Part shown: piece after piece, positions 54,489 to 63,166 of the stretch
Layout of the letters: each line of letters begins with the position of its first letter
How positions within the stretch are numbered: the stretch's first letter is position 1
Assembly: GCA_964545075.1 (NCBI GenBank)
Contig: CAZJFS010000002.1
Coordinates: 1 to 64,000 of the forward strand
Direction of reading: 5' to 3'
Length of the DNA stretch: 64,000 nucleotides
Source: DAOPXV01 sp035352535
Lineage (GTDB): Bacteria; Muiribacteriota; UBA9980
Program-made: the position numbers and the translations under genes
The notes under the pieces: model-generated
Told to the model about the DNA's origin: nothing
What the model saw: only the letters and a program-made list of their open reading frames with translations
The model's database searches: none

Positions 54489-55147
54489 CTGAAATTCACA
54501 TCCCGGCTCTTTTTTACCGCGTCCACGCACTTTTGAAGTTCCTCGCGCGCGTCGGATTCGTCAGGAGCGGCCTTAGCGAATTTCACCAGATCGCATTCGG
54601 ACAATATTTCATCAAAGCGGGAAACGAGATGGTTCGATACGTTTTTAGACCTGAGTTTCGCCATTATTTCATAAGCGTCCAAGTCGACGCAGTTGAAATC
54701 CAGCGAAGAACCGATATAGGCTCGGCATATCCACGATATGCGCATATACCAAAGCTTGAACTCGCGACGAAAAAGCAGGTCCGATCTTGAAAGCGCCTCC
54801 AGCTCCTCCAGCGCGGTTACATGCGGCGGAATCTTTGGTTCGGGCGGAGCCTCAGCCTTTACTTCGTCCGGTTTTTTTTCCGAAAATTTGCAGTACAATG
54901 CCCACGACATCAGCAGCGCCGCAAAAGCCAGCGCCGCAAGGAACGCGCGCGATTTTTTTTCGATACTCAACGCCATAGGGTCCGCGATATCGCGGATATC
55001 CGCCTCAACCGTTCCGCCGGAGACAATTTCAGCTTCGCCGGTCGCCGAATACGCCGAACGCGGTTGTAAAACAAAAATCGCGCAAGCGAACAGGAGAATC
55101 GCTATTAAAAAAATATTCAATTTCAGTAATGCTTTATACATTTTCAT
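54485..55147 (-). CDS. Membrane protein of the Bat operon (BatD C-terminal/DUF4381-like)
   Basis: 220 residues. A signal or anchor (LNIFLIAILLFACAIFVLQ), a second hydrophobic segment (AFLAALAFAALLMSWALYC) and a helical cytoplasmic domain with ALEELEALSRSDLLFRREF, WICRAYIGSSLDF and CDLVKFAKAAPDESDAREEL. The same pattern ends BatD and DUF4381 proteins, which sit between MoxR/DUF58 and BatA in many genomes. It overlaps batA by four bases and follows the SurA-like gene by 33. Confidence 0.68.
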   Translation of the reverse strand: MKMYKALLKLNIFLIAILLFACAIFVLQPRSAYSATGEAEIVSGGTVEADIRDIADPMALSIEKKSRAFLAALAFAALLMSWALYCKFSEKKPDEVKAEAPPEPKIPPHVTALEELEALSRSDLLFRREFKLWYMRISWICRAYIGSSLDFNCVDLDAYEIMAKLRSKNVSNHLVSRFDEILSECDLVKFAKAAPDESDAREELQKCVDAVKKSRDVNFR

Positions 55148-55180
55148 CGTCCAAAATCAAGGAACATGAACCCATTAAGG

Positions 55181-56446
55181 CTATTTCACGTTCACTTCGT
55201 CAGTGGCGCGCGCGGCCTCGCGGAAGGCGTCTTCATATAACACGACATTCATTCCGCCGAAATTTTTCAGGATATAATTCTGAATCTCATCTTCTCTTTT
55301 TTTTGCCAGAAGGTTTCTGCTTACGGCTTCCTTTACCGCCTCAAAAGGATACGCTTCGCCTTTTATGAAATGCTCGCGGCGGAATACCAGAAATGAATCG
55401 GCGCCGGGCCTTTTAACATATTTTTTTATTATATCGCCGTTATTGGCAAGCGCTATCTCGGACGTGAGCGCGGTTATATCAACGCCAATCTCGGCCGAAA
55501 GATCCATGATGCCGCCCGACGCGGTCTGTTTTGGCGAACGCGACGAGAAAGCCTGAGCGCCGGAACCTGAAATTATGGCGACCGCATCCGTCTCGCCATT
55601 CACCTCCACGTAAGAAAGCTTTATGCTGTCCGGCTTCCTCATTTCATCACGGTGAGCTTCATAATAAAGCTTAACCGACATGTCATCAACCGAAACTTTT
55701 GAAATGACATCGGTTTCAAGAAGCTTCTGTATCATCAGCTGCGTTCTCGCGGCCTCGATTTTCTTAAGGACATCGGCGTCGATGTCTATCCTCTTCATCG
55801 CTGCGATGCGCTTCAACACCTCTTGCGCCACTACCTCTTTGAGTATTTTTATCTTATCGTCCTTTTTTTCAAAGTTAAACGAAATACCTCTCGCGCTCAG
55901 TTCATCGGCGTACCTGACGAAATCGGACATGGTCATTTTATCGTCGCCGATCTTCGCCACCACTACGCTGTTTTCAGATGTCGAAGGAGCGGCCGCCGGC
56001 TTTTTCAAATTCTTTTCCGCTTCACCGGCGGCGGCCATGTCCGTCATCGCCTCCAGACGCCGGCCCAGACGTTCCTTGCATTCGATTATACGGCGTCCCG
56101 CGTCCCCCGCGAATTTCGTCGCGGGATATTCATGCAGGAGCCTCATATATGTAGCCATGGCTTTTTCGATATCACCGACGTTATCCAGATAGATATTCGC
56201 GAGATACAGCAATGTCGCCTCACGTTCTTCAGGCCTGACCAGATTTTCGGTCAAATGCCTCTCTAAAAAAGACGCGGCCTCATGGTACAGTTTCTGCGCG
56301 GCGAGAGTTCCCGCGAATTTACGCGCGTCGGTCGCTTTAGCTTCATAACCCGAGGAAAGTTTACGCGATTCCATAAGGTTGAAAAAGCTCAATATCATTG
56401 TAAGCGCCGCGATCACCGCGACGGTATTCAAAGTTCTTTCCTTCAA
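55181..56446 (-). CDS. SurA/PrsA-like foldase with N-terminal TPR-like region
   Basis: 421 residues. One membrane anchor (LNTVAVIAALTMILSFFNLM) at the start, then a TPR-like part (EATLLYLANIYLDNVGDIEK, GDAGRRIIECKERLG), and from residue about 165 the SurA/PpiD chaperone layout: VVAKIGDDKMTMSDFVRYADEL, VAQEVLKRIAAMKRIDIDAD, LYYEAHRDEMRKPDSIKLSYVEV. A parvulin-like domain follows but its usual catalytic residues are not clear, so it may act as a chaperone only. Position inside the Bat operon, between DUF58 and the BatD-like gene, is unusual. Confidence 0.75.
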   Translation of the reverse strand: MKERTLNTVAVIAALTMILSFFNLMESRKLSSGYEAKATDARKFAGTLAAQKLYHEAASFLERHLTENLVRPEEREATLLYLANIYLDNVGDIEKAMATYMRLLHEYPATKFAGDAGRRIIECKERLGRRLEAMTDMAAAGEAEKNLKKPAAAPSTSENSVVVAKIGDDKMTMSDFVRYADELSARGISFNFEKKDDKIKILKEVVAQEVLKRIAAMKRIDIDADVLKKIEAARTQLMIQKLLETDVISKVSVDDMSVKLYYEAHRDEMRKPDSIKLSYVEVNGETDAVAIISGSGAQAFSSRSPKQTASGGIMDLSAEIGVDITALTSEIALANNGDIIKKYVKRPGADSFLVFRREHFIKGEAYPFEAVKEAVSRNLLAKKREDEIQNYILKNFGGMNVVLYEDAFREAARATDEVNVK

Positions 56447-56465
56447 GAGAACACCTCCGAAAATA

Positions 56466-57347
56466 TCAGCGCGCCAATTCGCGCTTTCTGAAAAACTGCA
56501 AAAGCGGTTTCCGTATCGAAACGCCCGTTGAAAGGCTTATGCAGTCTATGTTGTTTTTTCTAAATATGCCTTTAACGGCGCGCTGCCGCTTCTCCCATTC
56601 GGCGTTAAACGACTTGACGAAAGCGGCGTTCGATGTGTCCACCAGAAGCGCTTCGCCCGTTTCCATGTCGTACAACTCGACTAAACCCACGTCATACGGC
56701 AATACGTCCAGTTCGTCGTTTAAAATTATGGCGATTGTATCATGCCTTAATTTGGTCACCGCCATCATCTTCTCGAACCGCTCCCCCGCGTCCATAAAAT
56801 CCGATACCACGAATGAAATGCTTTTATGCTTCAAAACGCGGTTCATGAAAGTCAGCCCTTCGCATATATTAGTTTTTCTCGATACGGGCTTATAAAACAA
56901 TATCTCGCGGATAACCCGCAATGCGTGAGTTTTACCCTTGGCGGGCGGAATATATTTTTCAACCCGGTCGGAAAACATGACGAGGCCGACCTGATCGTTG
57001 GATGAAACGGTCGAAAGGGCAATGGTGGCGGCAAATTCAGCCGCCAGCTCGCGCTTAGTCTGGCCGGTGGACCCGAAAAATATCGACGACGAAACGTCGA
57101 TAAGTATCATCACTATCATTTCGCGTTCTTCGCGATAGATTTTGATGTAAGGTTTGTTCATCCTGGCCGTGACCTTCCAGTCGATGCTTCTATAGTCATC
57201 GCCGCGATAATATTGCCTTATGCCTTCAAACTCGAGCCCGCGCCCTTTAAACGCGGACCTGAAATTTCCCGCGAACAGGGAATCGACAAGCCGCTTGCTT
57301 TTTATTTCTATTTTTCTTATCTGCTTGATTAGTTCTTTCGGTATCAT
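56466..57347 (-). CDS. DUF58 vWA-like protein
   Basis: 293 residues. Contains the DUF58 hallmark GLEFEGIRQYYRGDDYRSIDWKVTARMNKPYIK (about 35-68) and a vWA-like fold with ILIDVSSSIFFGS and FVVSDFMDAGERF. DUF58 proteins work with MoxR ATPases. It overlaps the moxR stop by four bases and leads to the SurA-like gene. Confidence 0.93.
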   Translation of the reverse strand: MIPKELIKQIRKIEIKSKRLVDSLFAGNFRSAFKGRGLEFEGIRQYYRGDDYRSIDWKVTARMNKPYIKIYREEREMIVMILIDVSSSIFFGSTGQTKRELAAEFAATIALSTVSSNDQVGLVMFSDRVEKYIPPAKGKTHALRVIREILFYKPVSRKTNICEGLTFMNRVLKHKSISFVVSDFMDAGERFEKMMAVTKLRHDTIAIILNDELDVLPYDVGLVELYDMETGEALLVDTSNAAFVKSFNAEWEKRQRAVKGIFRKNNIDCISLSTGVSIRKPLLQFFRKRELAR

Positions 57348-58345
57348 GGTATCTCTACGCCGTCAAATATAGATTTTATTATGTCTTCGCTGGTAAGATT
57401 CTCCGCTTCCGCCTCGTATGTAAGCATTACCCGGTGCCGTAAAACGTTATAACCTATGGCTTTTATATCTTCCGGCATAACGTAACCGCGTTTCATGAGA
57501 AAGGCCCTGGCGCGAGCGGCGACAACCAGATAAAGCGAAGCGCGCGGCGAAGCGCCGAAACGAATATATTCCTTCAGCGACTTCATGCCGTATTTTTCGG
57601 GCTGGCGCGTAGCATTGACGAGACTTACGACGTAAGAGAGTATATTCTCGTCAACGTATATTTTATCTATGAGAGTTCTGGCTGAAAGCAGTTCTTCGGG
57701 AGTCGTTACCGCATCGACCTTGATTTCAGCCTTAATGTTTTTTTCAATGGCCATTTTTCTGATTATGCTCTTTTCGTCCTCGATCCCCGGATAGCCGATG
57801 ACCACCTTGAACATGAAGCGGTCGACCTGCGCCTCGGAAAGCGGATATGTGCCTTCAGTTTCAATGGGATTTTGCGTGGCCATTACGAGAAAAGGCTCGG
57901 ACAGCTTGAAGGTTTCCTTTTCGATAGTGACCTGCCTTTCCTCCATGCTCTCCAGAAGAGCGCTCTGCACTTTAGCCGGCGTGCGGTTTATTTCATCGGC
58001 GAGAAGAAAATTGGTGAAAATGGGCCCCTTGGCCGTTTCAAATTCACAGCTCTTCTGGTTATATATGCGCGTGCCGACGAGATCGGCCGGCAGAAGGTCC
58101 GGCGTGAACTGTATCCTGGCGAATTTAGTCTTTATCGCCGATGAAAGAGTCTTTATCGCAAGCGTCTTCGCGAGGCCCGGAACGCCCTCGAGAAGAATGT
58201 GACCGTTGGAAAAAAAACTTATAAGAAGGGATTCTACAAGCTGATCCTGACCTACTATGACCTTTCTGACCTCGTTCAATATTCTTACGGTGAGCTCATT
58301 CTTAGCTTTCACCAGTTCCTGTATATCTCTGATCTCGCTGTTCAT
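57344..58345 (-). CDS. MoxR-family AAA+ ATPase
   Basis: 333 residues from the ATG at 58345; a GTG five codons earlier overlaps the BatD stop and is an alternative. Walker A in GHILLEGVPGLAKTLAIKTL (about 45-55), Walker B with sensor in NFLLADEINRTPAKVQSALLESMEE, sensor 1 ATQNPIETEGTYPLSEAQVDRFMF, then the lid domain ending RHRVMLTYEAEAENL. It is a chaperone-like ATPase that activates vWA partners such as DUF58 and BatA downstream. Confidence 0.95.
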   Translation of the reverse strand: MNSEIRDIQELVKAKNELTVRILNEVRKVIVGQDQLVESLLISFFSNGHILLEGVPGLAKTLAIKTLSSAIKTKFARIQFTPDLLPADLVGTRIYNQKSCEFETAKGPIFTNFLLADEINRTPAKVQSALLESMEERQVTIEKETFKLSEPFLVMATQNPIETEGTYPLSEAQVDRFMFKVVIGYPGIEDEKSIIRKMAIEKNIKAEIKVDAVTTPEELLSARTLIDKIYVDENILSYVVSLVNATRQPEKYGMKSLKEYIRFGASPRASLYLVVAARARAFLMKRGYVMPEDIKAIGYNVLRHRVMLTYEAEAENLTSEDIIKSIFDGVEIP

Positions 58346-58346
58346 C

Positions 58347-59420
58347 TTATTTTTCAACACCTCTATTAAAAATATGGTTTAATTCCCTCAACGACCTGAT
58401 GGTGCAGTTTACTTCCTCCGCGCCCGGCGAATACCTGGCGTAATTTACCATATCGCAAAGATCCAGAAGCGAAAAAATGTCGTTCATCTTAACGGAAAGG
58501 GGGGTGATTTCGCGGACTTTTTCGCAGAGCTCGGCCGTAGTGCGCTCCATCAGGTTCGACTTCGCGATGCGCCCGACTTCATATTTTATAAGCTTCGGTA
58601 TTTCAAGATACATATCGCGGAATTCGCCTTTTTTTGAAAAGGATTCTATCCGGGCCATGGCGCCGCCCGCATCATATTCAACCGATATATTGGCGTCGGA
58701 AGCAATTGGCGCTTCCCCGGATTTCCCCGAAATGTTTTCAGTCTCCTCATGATCCGATTTCAAGTTTATGTGAAGCTTTTCCGACGCTTCCGCCATGGCG
58801 TGCTTCTCTTTTTTATCGTTCGCGATTTCGCGGCGGGACGACTGCCACATAATGAACCAGATGGAAGCGAAAATAAATATGACCACGGCAAACGTCACCT
58901 TCATGAAATTTGAAATTATGCCGTTTTTATCTTCCGCCAGAGGTTCTTTCGGATTTTTCTGAGGTTCTATGGTCGGCGCCGGATCGTCTTTTTTTTCTTC
59001 CGCTTCGGTAACTTCTATCGTGATCGGAATCGTCTTAACGCTTCTGGAAATATTTTTAGAATCGTTATAATTAAGCGAAAACTCACCTATCACGAGCTTT
59101 CCAGCCTTAAGCGGCCTGACCACGTAAATATTGCTCATTTCAACGGCCTGAGCGCCGTTTACTATCGAGATACGGTTCGAACTCGAAGTGCCTATCACGT
59201 CAAAATCTTTAAGTTCCGGAGCGGAAGGCTGAACCGATATCGAAGCATTTGAACTCACCGTCACGGTCAGTATGATCTTGTCGCCGACCGACGCGGATTT
59301 TCTGTCCGTAGAAGCTTTTATCCGGTATTCGTCTTCGGCGAACACGCCTGTAGCCATTATAAAAATTAAAACTAATCCCCAAGCCAAACAATAAAGCAAC
59401 CTTTTTTTTCCGTCACACAT
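58347..59420 (-). CDS. BatD-like oxygen-tolerance membrane protein
   Basis: 357 residues. A signal peptide ends in TGVFAEDE (about residue 28). A beta-rich domain of BatD type follows (KASTDRKSASVGDKIILTVTV, PSAPELKDFDVIGTSSSN, YVVRPLKAGKLVIGEFSLNY), then a membrane helix (FAVVIFIFASIWFIMW) and a cytoplasmic helical part ending MVNYARYSPGAEEVN, like the C-terminus of BatD and of the protein at 54485. It is the first gene of the operon, behind the promoter at 59565-59593. Confidence 0.85.
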   Translation of the reverse strand: MCDGKKRLLYCLAWGLVLIFIMATGVFAEDEYRIKASTDRKSASVGDKIILTVTVSSNASISVQPSAPELKDFDVIGTSSSNRISIVNGAQAVEMSNIYVVRPLKAGKLVIGEFSLNYNDSKNISRSVKTIPITIEVTEAEEKKDDPAPTIEPQKNPKEPLAEDKNGIISNFMKVTFAVVIFIFASIWFIMWQSSRREIANDKKEKHAMAEASEKLHINLKSDHEETENISGKSGEAPIASDANISVEYDAGGAMARIESFSKKGEFRDMYLEIPKLIKYEVGRIAKSNLMERTTAELCEKVREITPLSVKMNDIFSLLDLCDMVNYARYSPGAEEVNCTIRSLRELNHIFNRGVEK

Positions 59421-59564
59421 CTTTAAATCACTCTTTTTTTTTAGCTGATTAATGATTTTTTTAAAATCACAATCTCTTTTGTTTATATGTTTAAAATATC
59501 AACCGTTGGCAAAGCTCATAGCATCATAAGAAGCGTCGCCGGAACAAAATTATTTTTATTTTTT

Positions 59565-59593
59565 ATTCTATCATAGAGAGTTGACTTTTTCAA
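59565..59593 (-). promoter_or_regulatory. Promoter of the Bat/MoxR operon
   Basis: On the - strand TTGAAA (59588-59593), a 17-base spacer and TAGAAT (59565-59570), 145 bases before the BatD-like start. Confidence 0.65.
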
Positions 59594-59684
59594 CTTTAAA
59601 ATTTCATGAATAAAATTATTTTAGCCGAAAAAATATTAATGCAAAAGAAAAATTCGAATTTTTCTTTTTTAATTTTCAAATTTC

Positions 59685-59713
59685 TTGACTTATCAAGCCG
59701 ATTCTGTTAGGAT
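59685..59713 (+). promoter_or_regulatory. Promoter of the response regulator gene
   Basis: TTGACT (59685-59690), a 17-base spacer and TAGGAT (59708-59713); an overlapping GATAAT at 59711 is an alternative -10. 82 bases to the start codon. Confidence 0.6.
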
Positions 59714-59794
59714 AATAATAGGATATTTTAGGCCAGCAACAATCAATTTATTCTTTGAAAAACTTCTCCCAAATGAAAGCGAGGTGTACCTCAA

Positions 59795-60235
59795 ATGCAA
59801 GAGCGACAACCCAAATACAAAATTTTTATAATTGACGACGACCCTTTCGTCCTTGATATCATTGAGACCATGCTCGCCGAAAGTCCCGAATATGAAATAA
59901 CCAAATTTTTAAATTCTCCGAACGCTTTAAATGCCGTTAACGATCAGAAACCTGACATCGTAATTCTTGATATCAACATGCCTATAATGAACGGTTTCGA
60001 ATTTTGTCACGCATTGAAATCAAATATCGATACTCGCCATGTTTCAGTAATTCTCGCCACGGCTTACGACTCCAAGCATTCTCAAAGCGACGGTCTTATC
60101 AAGTACGGAGCCGATTCTTATATTCCCAAGCCCATAAACCGTGAGCGCCTTTTAGCCTGCATCCAAAACATAATAAAAGTAAGGGAAAAACAAAATCCTC
60201 AAAACAAGAACGCGCTTTTTTTAAGGGTTATTTAA
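59795..60235 (+). CDS. Single-domain response regulator
   Basis: 146 residues. Receiver domain with the acidic cluster IIDDDPFV, phosphoacceptor Asp in DIVILDINMPIMNGFEF, Thr in ILATAYD and Lys in IPKPINRERL. A short basic tail (VREKQNPQNKNALFLRVI) follows. GAGGTG stands ten bases before the ATG. It has its own promoter (59685-59713) and terminator (60277-60299) and no kinase beside it, so its phosphodonor is elsewhere. Confidence 0.92.
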   Translation: MQERQPKYKIFIIDDDPFVLDIIETMLAESPEYEITKFLNSPNALNAVNDQKPDIVILDINMPIMNGFEFCHALKSNIDTRHVSVILATAYDSKHSQSDGLIKYGADSYIPKPINRERLLACIQNIIKVREKQNPQNKNALFLRVI

Positions 60236-60276
60236 CCATATATTCCACAATAACGCAAAAACCATTTTCAATAGCG

Positions 60277-60299
60277 GGCAGATTTGCTGCCTTTTTTTT
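60277..60299 (+). terminator. Terminator after the response regulator
   Basis: GGCAG (60277-60281) and CTGCC (60287-60291) form a short GC-rich stem with a five-base loop and are followed by eight T. Confidence 0.65.
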
Positions 60300-60355
60300 A
60301 TTTGCGCGGTTTCTTTATTCAAACCGGCGGCGTTTTCATTTTTTTCCGATTTGAT

Positions 60356-60384
60356 TTGACAACCGGCAAAAAATTTAATATAAT
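60356..60384 (+). promoter_or_regulatory. Fully consensus promoter for the clostripain-like gene
   Basis: TTGACA (60356-60361), exactly 17 bases, TATAAT (60379-60384). 113 bases to the ATG at 60498, so a leader of about 105 bases is expected. Confidence 0.85.
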
Positions 60385-60497
60385 TTCCAAAAGTAATATA
60401 ATTTAAGTAAAAATATACTTTAAAAAAAGATAAGCTTCAGCCATATAACGCCGGATGTTTCGCGTTCAAGGCCAGAAGTTGAAACTGGAGAGGGTAA

Positions 60498-61556
60498 ATG
60501 AAGAAAATCAAAGGCTTTTATATAACCATACTCATTTTTGTTTTTATTTTTTCTTTTTCACAGGCTTCGTTTGCGGCCGAATGGACGCATCTGATATTCC
60601 TCAACGACCTTGAAGGCAGCGCTTCCACCGAAATCAACAAACTCGAACTTACCGGTTCATGCGACGCCATAACCATAATTGCCTTGTGGTACGANNNNNN
60701 NNNNNNNNNNNNNNNNNNNNNNNNNNNNNNNNNNNNNNNNNNNNNNNNNNNNNNNNNNNNNNNNNNNNNNNNNNNNNNNNNNNNNNNNNNNNNNTCGCGC
60801 GAATGTATAAAAGATCTGGCGGCCTGCTTCTCCAATATTTCCGAATCGCTTAAAAGGCCTATAGATATAGCCCACTTTGACGCGGACAATTTTCAGTGCT
60901 TTGAACTTTTATACGAACTGGCGCCGTACGTCAATTACGTTATAGGCTCGGAAGAAAAGATACCGGCGGCCGGAACGCCTTACTCTTTTATACTCGACAG
61001 AATAATTTCTCAAAAAGAACTCGAACCACGACGTTTCTGCTTCGCTTTCGTAAGCGCCTGGCAAAAATATTACAACCAGCCCGCCGTACGCCAGGGAATA
61101 AAAGCTACGCTATCGGCTATAACCACGGCCGAATTTCCTATGATTACCGAAAAAATGGACGTTTTCCTGTCAGCTCTAAGGGAAGACCTTGCGCTCGAAA
61201 AGCACAGAACCATCTTCAACGGCTCAGTTCTCAAAAAAGTCAGACGCTATATAGACGGCCAGATGGTCGACGCTTTCGATCTCGGCCGCCTCGTTAACGA
61301 AGAAATACTCGAAGAAGTGGCCGAGCAGAGTTCGCGGGAGTACCTGGCCTCGATCACCAACGCCACTGTAAAAAATTCGGCCATCGGTGATTTTGGAAAA
61401 ATACCTACAACGTATAATTCCTTCGGCATTTCCATATTTATGCCTCAACCGGCGCCGAATCTTCAAAACTATTCCGAACTAGCTTTCGCTAAAACCACCA
61501 GTTGGAAAAACTTTTTAGACTTTTTCTACGGTTTTTCGCTTCAGAGGAACTGGTAG
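60498..61556 (+). CDS. Clostripain-like (peptidase C11) protein, interrupted by an assembly gap
   Basis: Signal peptide to about residue 26 (SQASFAAEW). The start EWTHLIFLNDLEGSASTEIN and, after the gap, DIAHFDADNFQCFELLYELAPYVNYVIGSEEKIPAAG match the C11 fold, where FDAC-M-EVAYEL and ASEE are typical. The position of the nucleophile cysteine holds Asp (FDAD). The His of the HG motif would fall in or near the N run. Only 34 codons of N separate the two halves, while C11 proteins need more, so bases are probably missing. Frame is the same on both sides. GAGAGGG precedes the ATG. Function as protease is doubtful. Confidence 0.6.
   Translation: MKKIKGFYITILIFVFIFSFSQASFAAEWTHLIFLNDLEGSASTEINKLELTGSCDAITIIALWYXXXXXXXXXXXXXXXXXXXXXXXXXXXXXXXXXXSRECIKDLAACFSNISESLKRPIDIAHFDADNFQCFELLYELAPYVNYVIGSEEKIPAAGTPYSFILDRIISQKELEPRRFCFAFVSAWQKYYNQPAVRQGIKATLSAITTAEFPMITEKMDVFLSALREDLALEKHRTIFNGSVLKKVRRYIDGQMVDAFDLGRLVNEEILEEVAEQSSREYLASITNATVKNSAIGDFGKIPTTYNSFGISIFMPQPAPNLQNYSELAFAKTTSWKNFLDFFYGFSLQRNW
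60695..60794. other. Assembly gap (100 N)
   Basis: Exactly 100 N, the usual placeholder for a gap of unknown size, inside the clostripain-like gene. True length is not known. Confidence 0.98.
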
Positions 61557-63161
61557 TTGGATAGCCCCAAAAAGCGCCGCGTCCTTATAGGCATTTTAAT
61601 AGCGCTATCCTGTTTTATAACCGGAACGGGATTTGCCGATCCCGGAACCTTGAATCCTTTTTCATTAAAAATAACCGGAATATCCAAGGATGAATTCCCT
61701 AAGATAAGCATTGACGCTTATTTTAAGAAGGACGGCGCCGGTTCTGAAAACGGCCTTTTACAATCGAATTTCACGCTCACGGAAAATCGTTGGCCGCAAA
61801 ACCTCAACTACGTAAAAAGAAAGACGGACAGTAAGGCGCTCGCATTTATAATCGATAAGAGCCTTCACGGCGATAATTATGCCGCGCAGACCCGCAGCGC
61901 GCTGGCAAAAGCCGCATCTTATTTAGAAAGCATTGACGCGATGGGGCTTTTTACTTTCAGCGCAAATATCGATGAAATCCCATTTTCCTCAGATCCCTCA
62001 AAATTTGCAAATGTGACTCCGGCGCAGTCATTCTCACCGGAACTGAGTTCCGCTCAGGTTATAAGCCGTACGCTTGACGCCATTTCTGACCGCGTCGGCG
62101 AACGTCACATCATTTATATGACCGCGGATGACATTGAACTCAGCGATGAGACCATTGAAAAATGTACCGTAGCCGGAAACCCCGGTCCGTATATCTTCCA
62201 TATACTTAAATTTCCCGTTTTTTCTTCGTCTGATCTCTTTGGCGGGGGAAGCGCTTCGGAACGCATGGCTTCTCTTTCAAAAACAACCGGCGGCCAGTAC
62301 GTCGAGGCCGGAGTAACCGAAATGACAAGCGTCATTGAAAAAGTAATGAACAAAATCAAAAGCAATTACGAGCTCGGCTATCAATCATCGATGCCATATT
62401 CCAACGGTCAAAAACGGACGGTGACTCTTTCCGCCGATTTTATGAACGCGAAAACCACCGCGGAAACCTCTTATACGTGCAATTTCAACCTGCCTGAAAT
62501 TTCTTTTGGCAACGATAAAAATCCGGTTTATTACCAGGAAATAAATCCGGTAACCATAGAAAACGCGAACGAGCTCGGGCTTTCAATATCCGCAAGCGTG
62601 TGCTTTAAGAATAACGCCGCGAGCGCCCCCATGGCAAAAGCATTCCTGGGCTTCGGAAGCTACGATATAAATGGACGGCCCGAAGGGCGATCGCAATTCG
62701 TGATCGAAATAAACAACTGCTTTGAAGTGGTCGCGGCCAAATATAGGTTCAGCGGCGGCGAAGGTTCTAATTATTTCGAACATTACGATTCATTTGCGGT
62801 TCGGAATGAACGCATAGAAACCGTATTTTTGAAGAACGGGACAGGCTCGGAGATCAAAAAAGCCGGTATATACTGGCAGCCCGTTTTTAAAAACAACAAT
62901 TATAAGCAATGGGTGCGCATCTTTATGTCCTTTAAACCGGAACCTGTAATCAGCGACGGTTCAATAAGATATGCGATATTTTTAACCGGGACGGCCCTTG
63001 ACGGAAAGGCTAAAGACATCGGATTCGACGGGATACAGCTTCAATACGGAGCGGTTCCTACCGTATTCACCGAAATCAGAACGCTTTATTTCGGTCCTGA
63101 CGATATCAGACAAACGATAATACAACCGCTCAACCCGCGAATCGAATATCAAATGAAATAA
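61557..63161 (+). CDS. Secreted vWA-like protein
   Basis: 534 residues from a TTG directly after the previous stop; AGAGGAA lies seven bases before it, and a signal peptide (VLIGILIALSCFITGTGFAD) begins eight residues in, which supports this start. Residues about 90-290 have the vWA outline seen in VWFA-related secreted proteins (ALAFIIDKSLHGDN, MGLFTFSANIDEIPF, RHIIYMTADDIELSD, LSKTTGGQYVEAG), with an altered MIDAS: DKSLH in place of DxSxS. The C-terminal half is beta-rich without a known domain. It is translationally coupled to the clostripain-like gene. Confidence 0.7.
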   Translation: MDSPKKRRVLIGILIALSCFITGTGFADPGTLNPFSLKITGISKDEFPKISIDAYFKKDGAGSENGLLQSNFTLTENRWPQNLNYVKRKTDSKALAFIIDKSLHGDNYAAQTRSALAKAASYLESIDAMGLFTFSANIDEIPFSSDPSKFANVTPAQSFSPELSSAQVISRTLDAISDRVGERHIIYMTADDIELSDETIEKCTVAGNPGPYIFHILKFPVFSSSDLFGGGSASERMASLSKTTGGQYVEAGVTEMTSVIEKVMNKIKSNYELGYQSSMPYSNGQKRTVTLSADFMNAKTTAETSYTCNFNLPEISFGNDKNPVYYQEINPVTIENANELGLSISASVCFKNNAASAPMAKAFLGFGSYDINGRPEGRSQFVIEINNCFEVVAAKYRFSGGEGSNYFEHYDSFAVRNERIETVFLKNGTGSEIKKAGIYWQPVFKNNNYKQWVRIFMSFKPEPVISDGSIRYAIFLTGTALDGKAKDIGFDGIQLQYGAVPTVFTEIRTLYFGPDDIRQTIIQPLNPRIEYQMK

Positions 63162-63166
63162 CGAGA

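Larger units (their letters stand above)
59421..59794. promoter_or_regulatory. Divergent intergenic region (Bat operon / response regulator)
   Basis: 374 bases without a gene, AT-rich. It holds two facing promoters: 59565-59593 on the - strand and 59685-59713 on the + strand, both with 17-base spacers. Nothing else is recognised in it. Confidence 0.7.
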
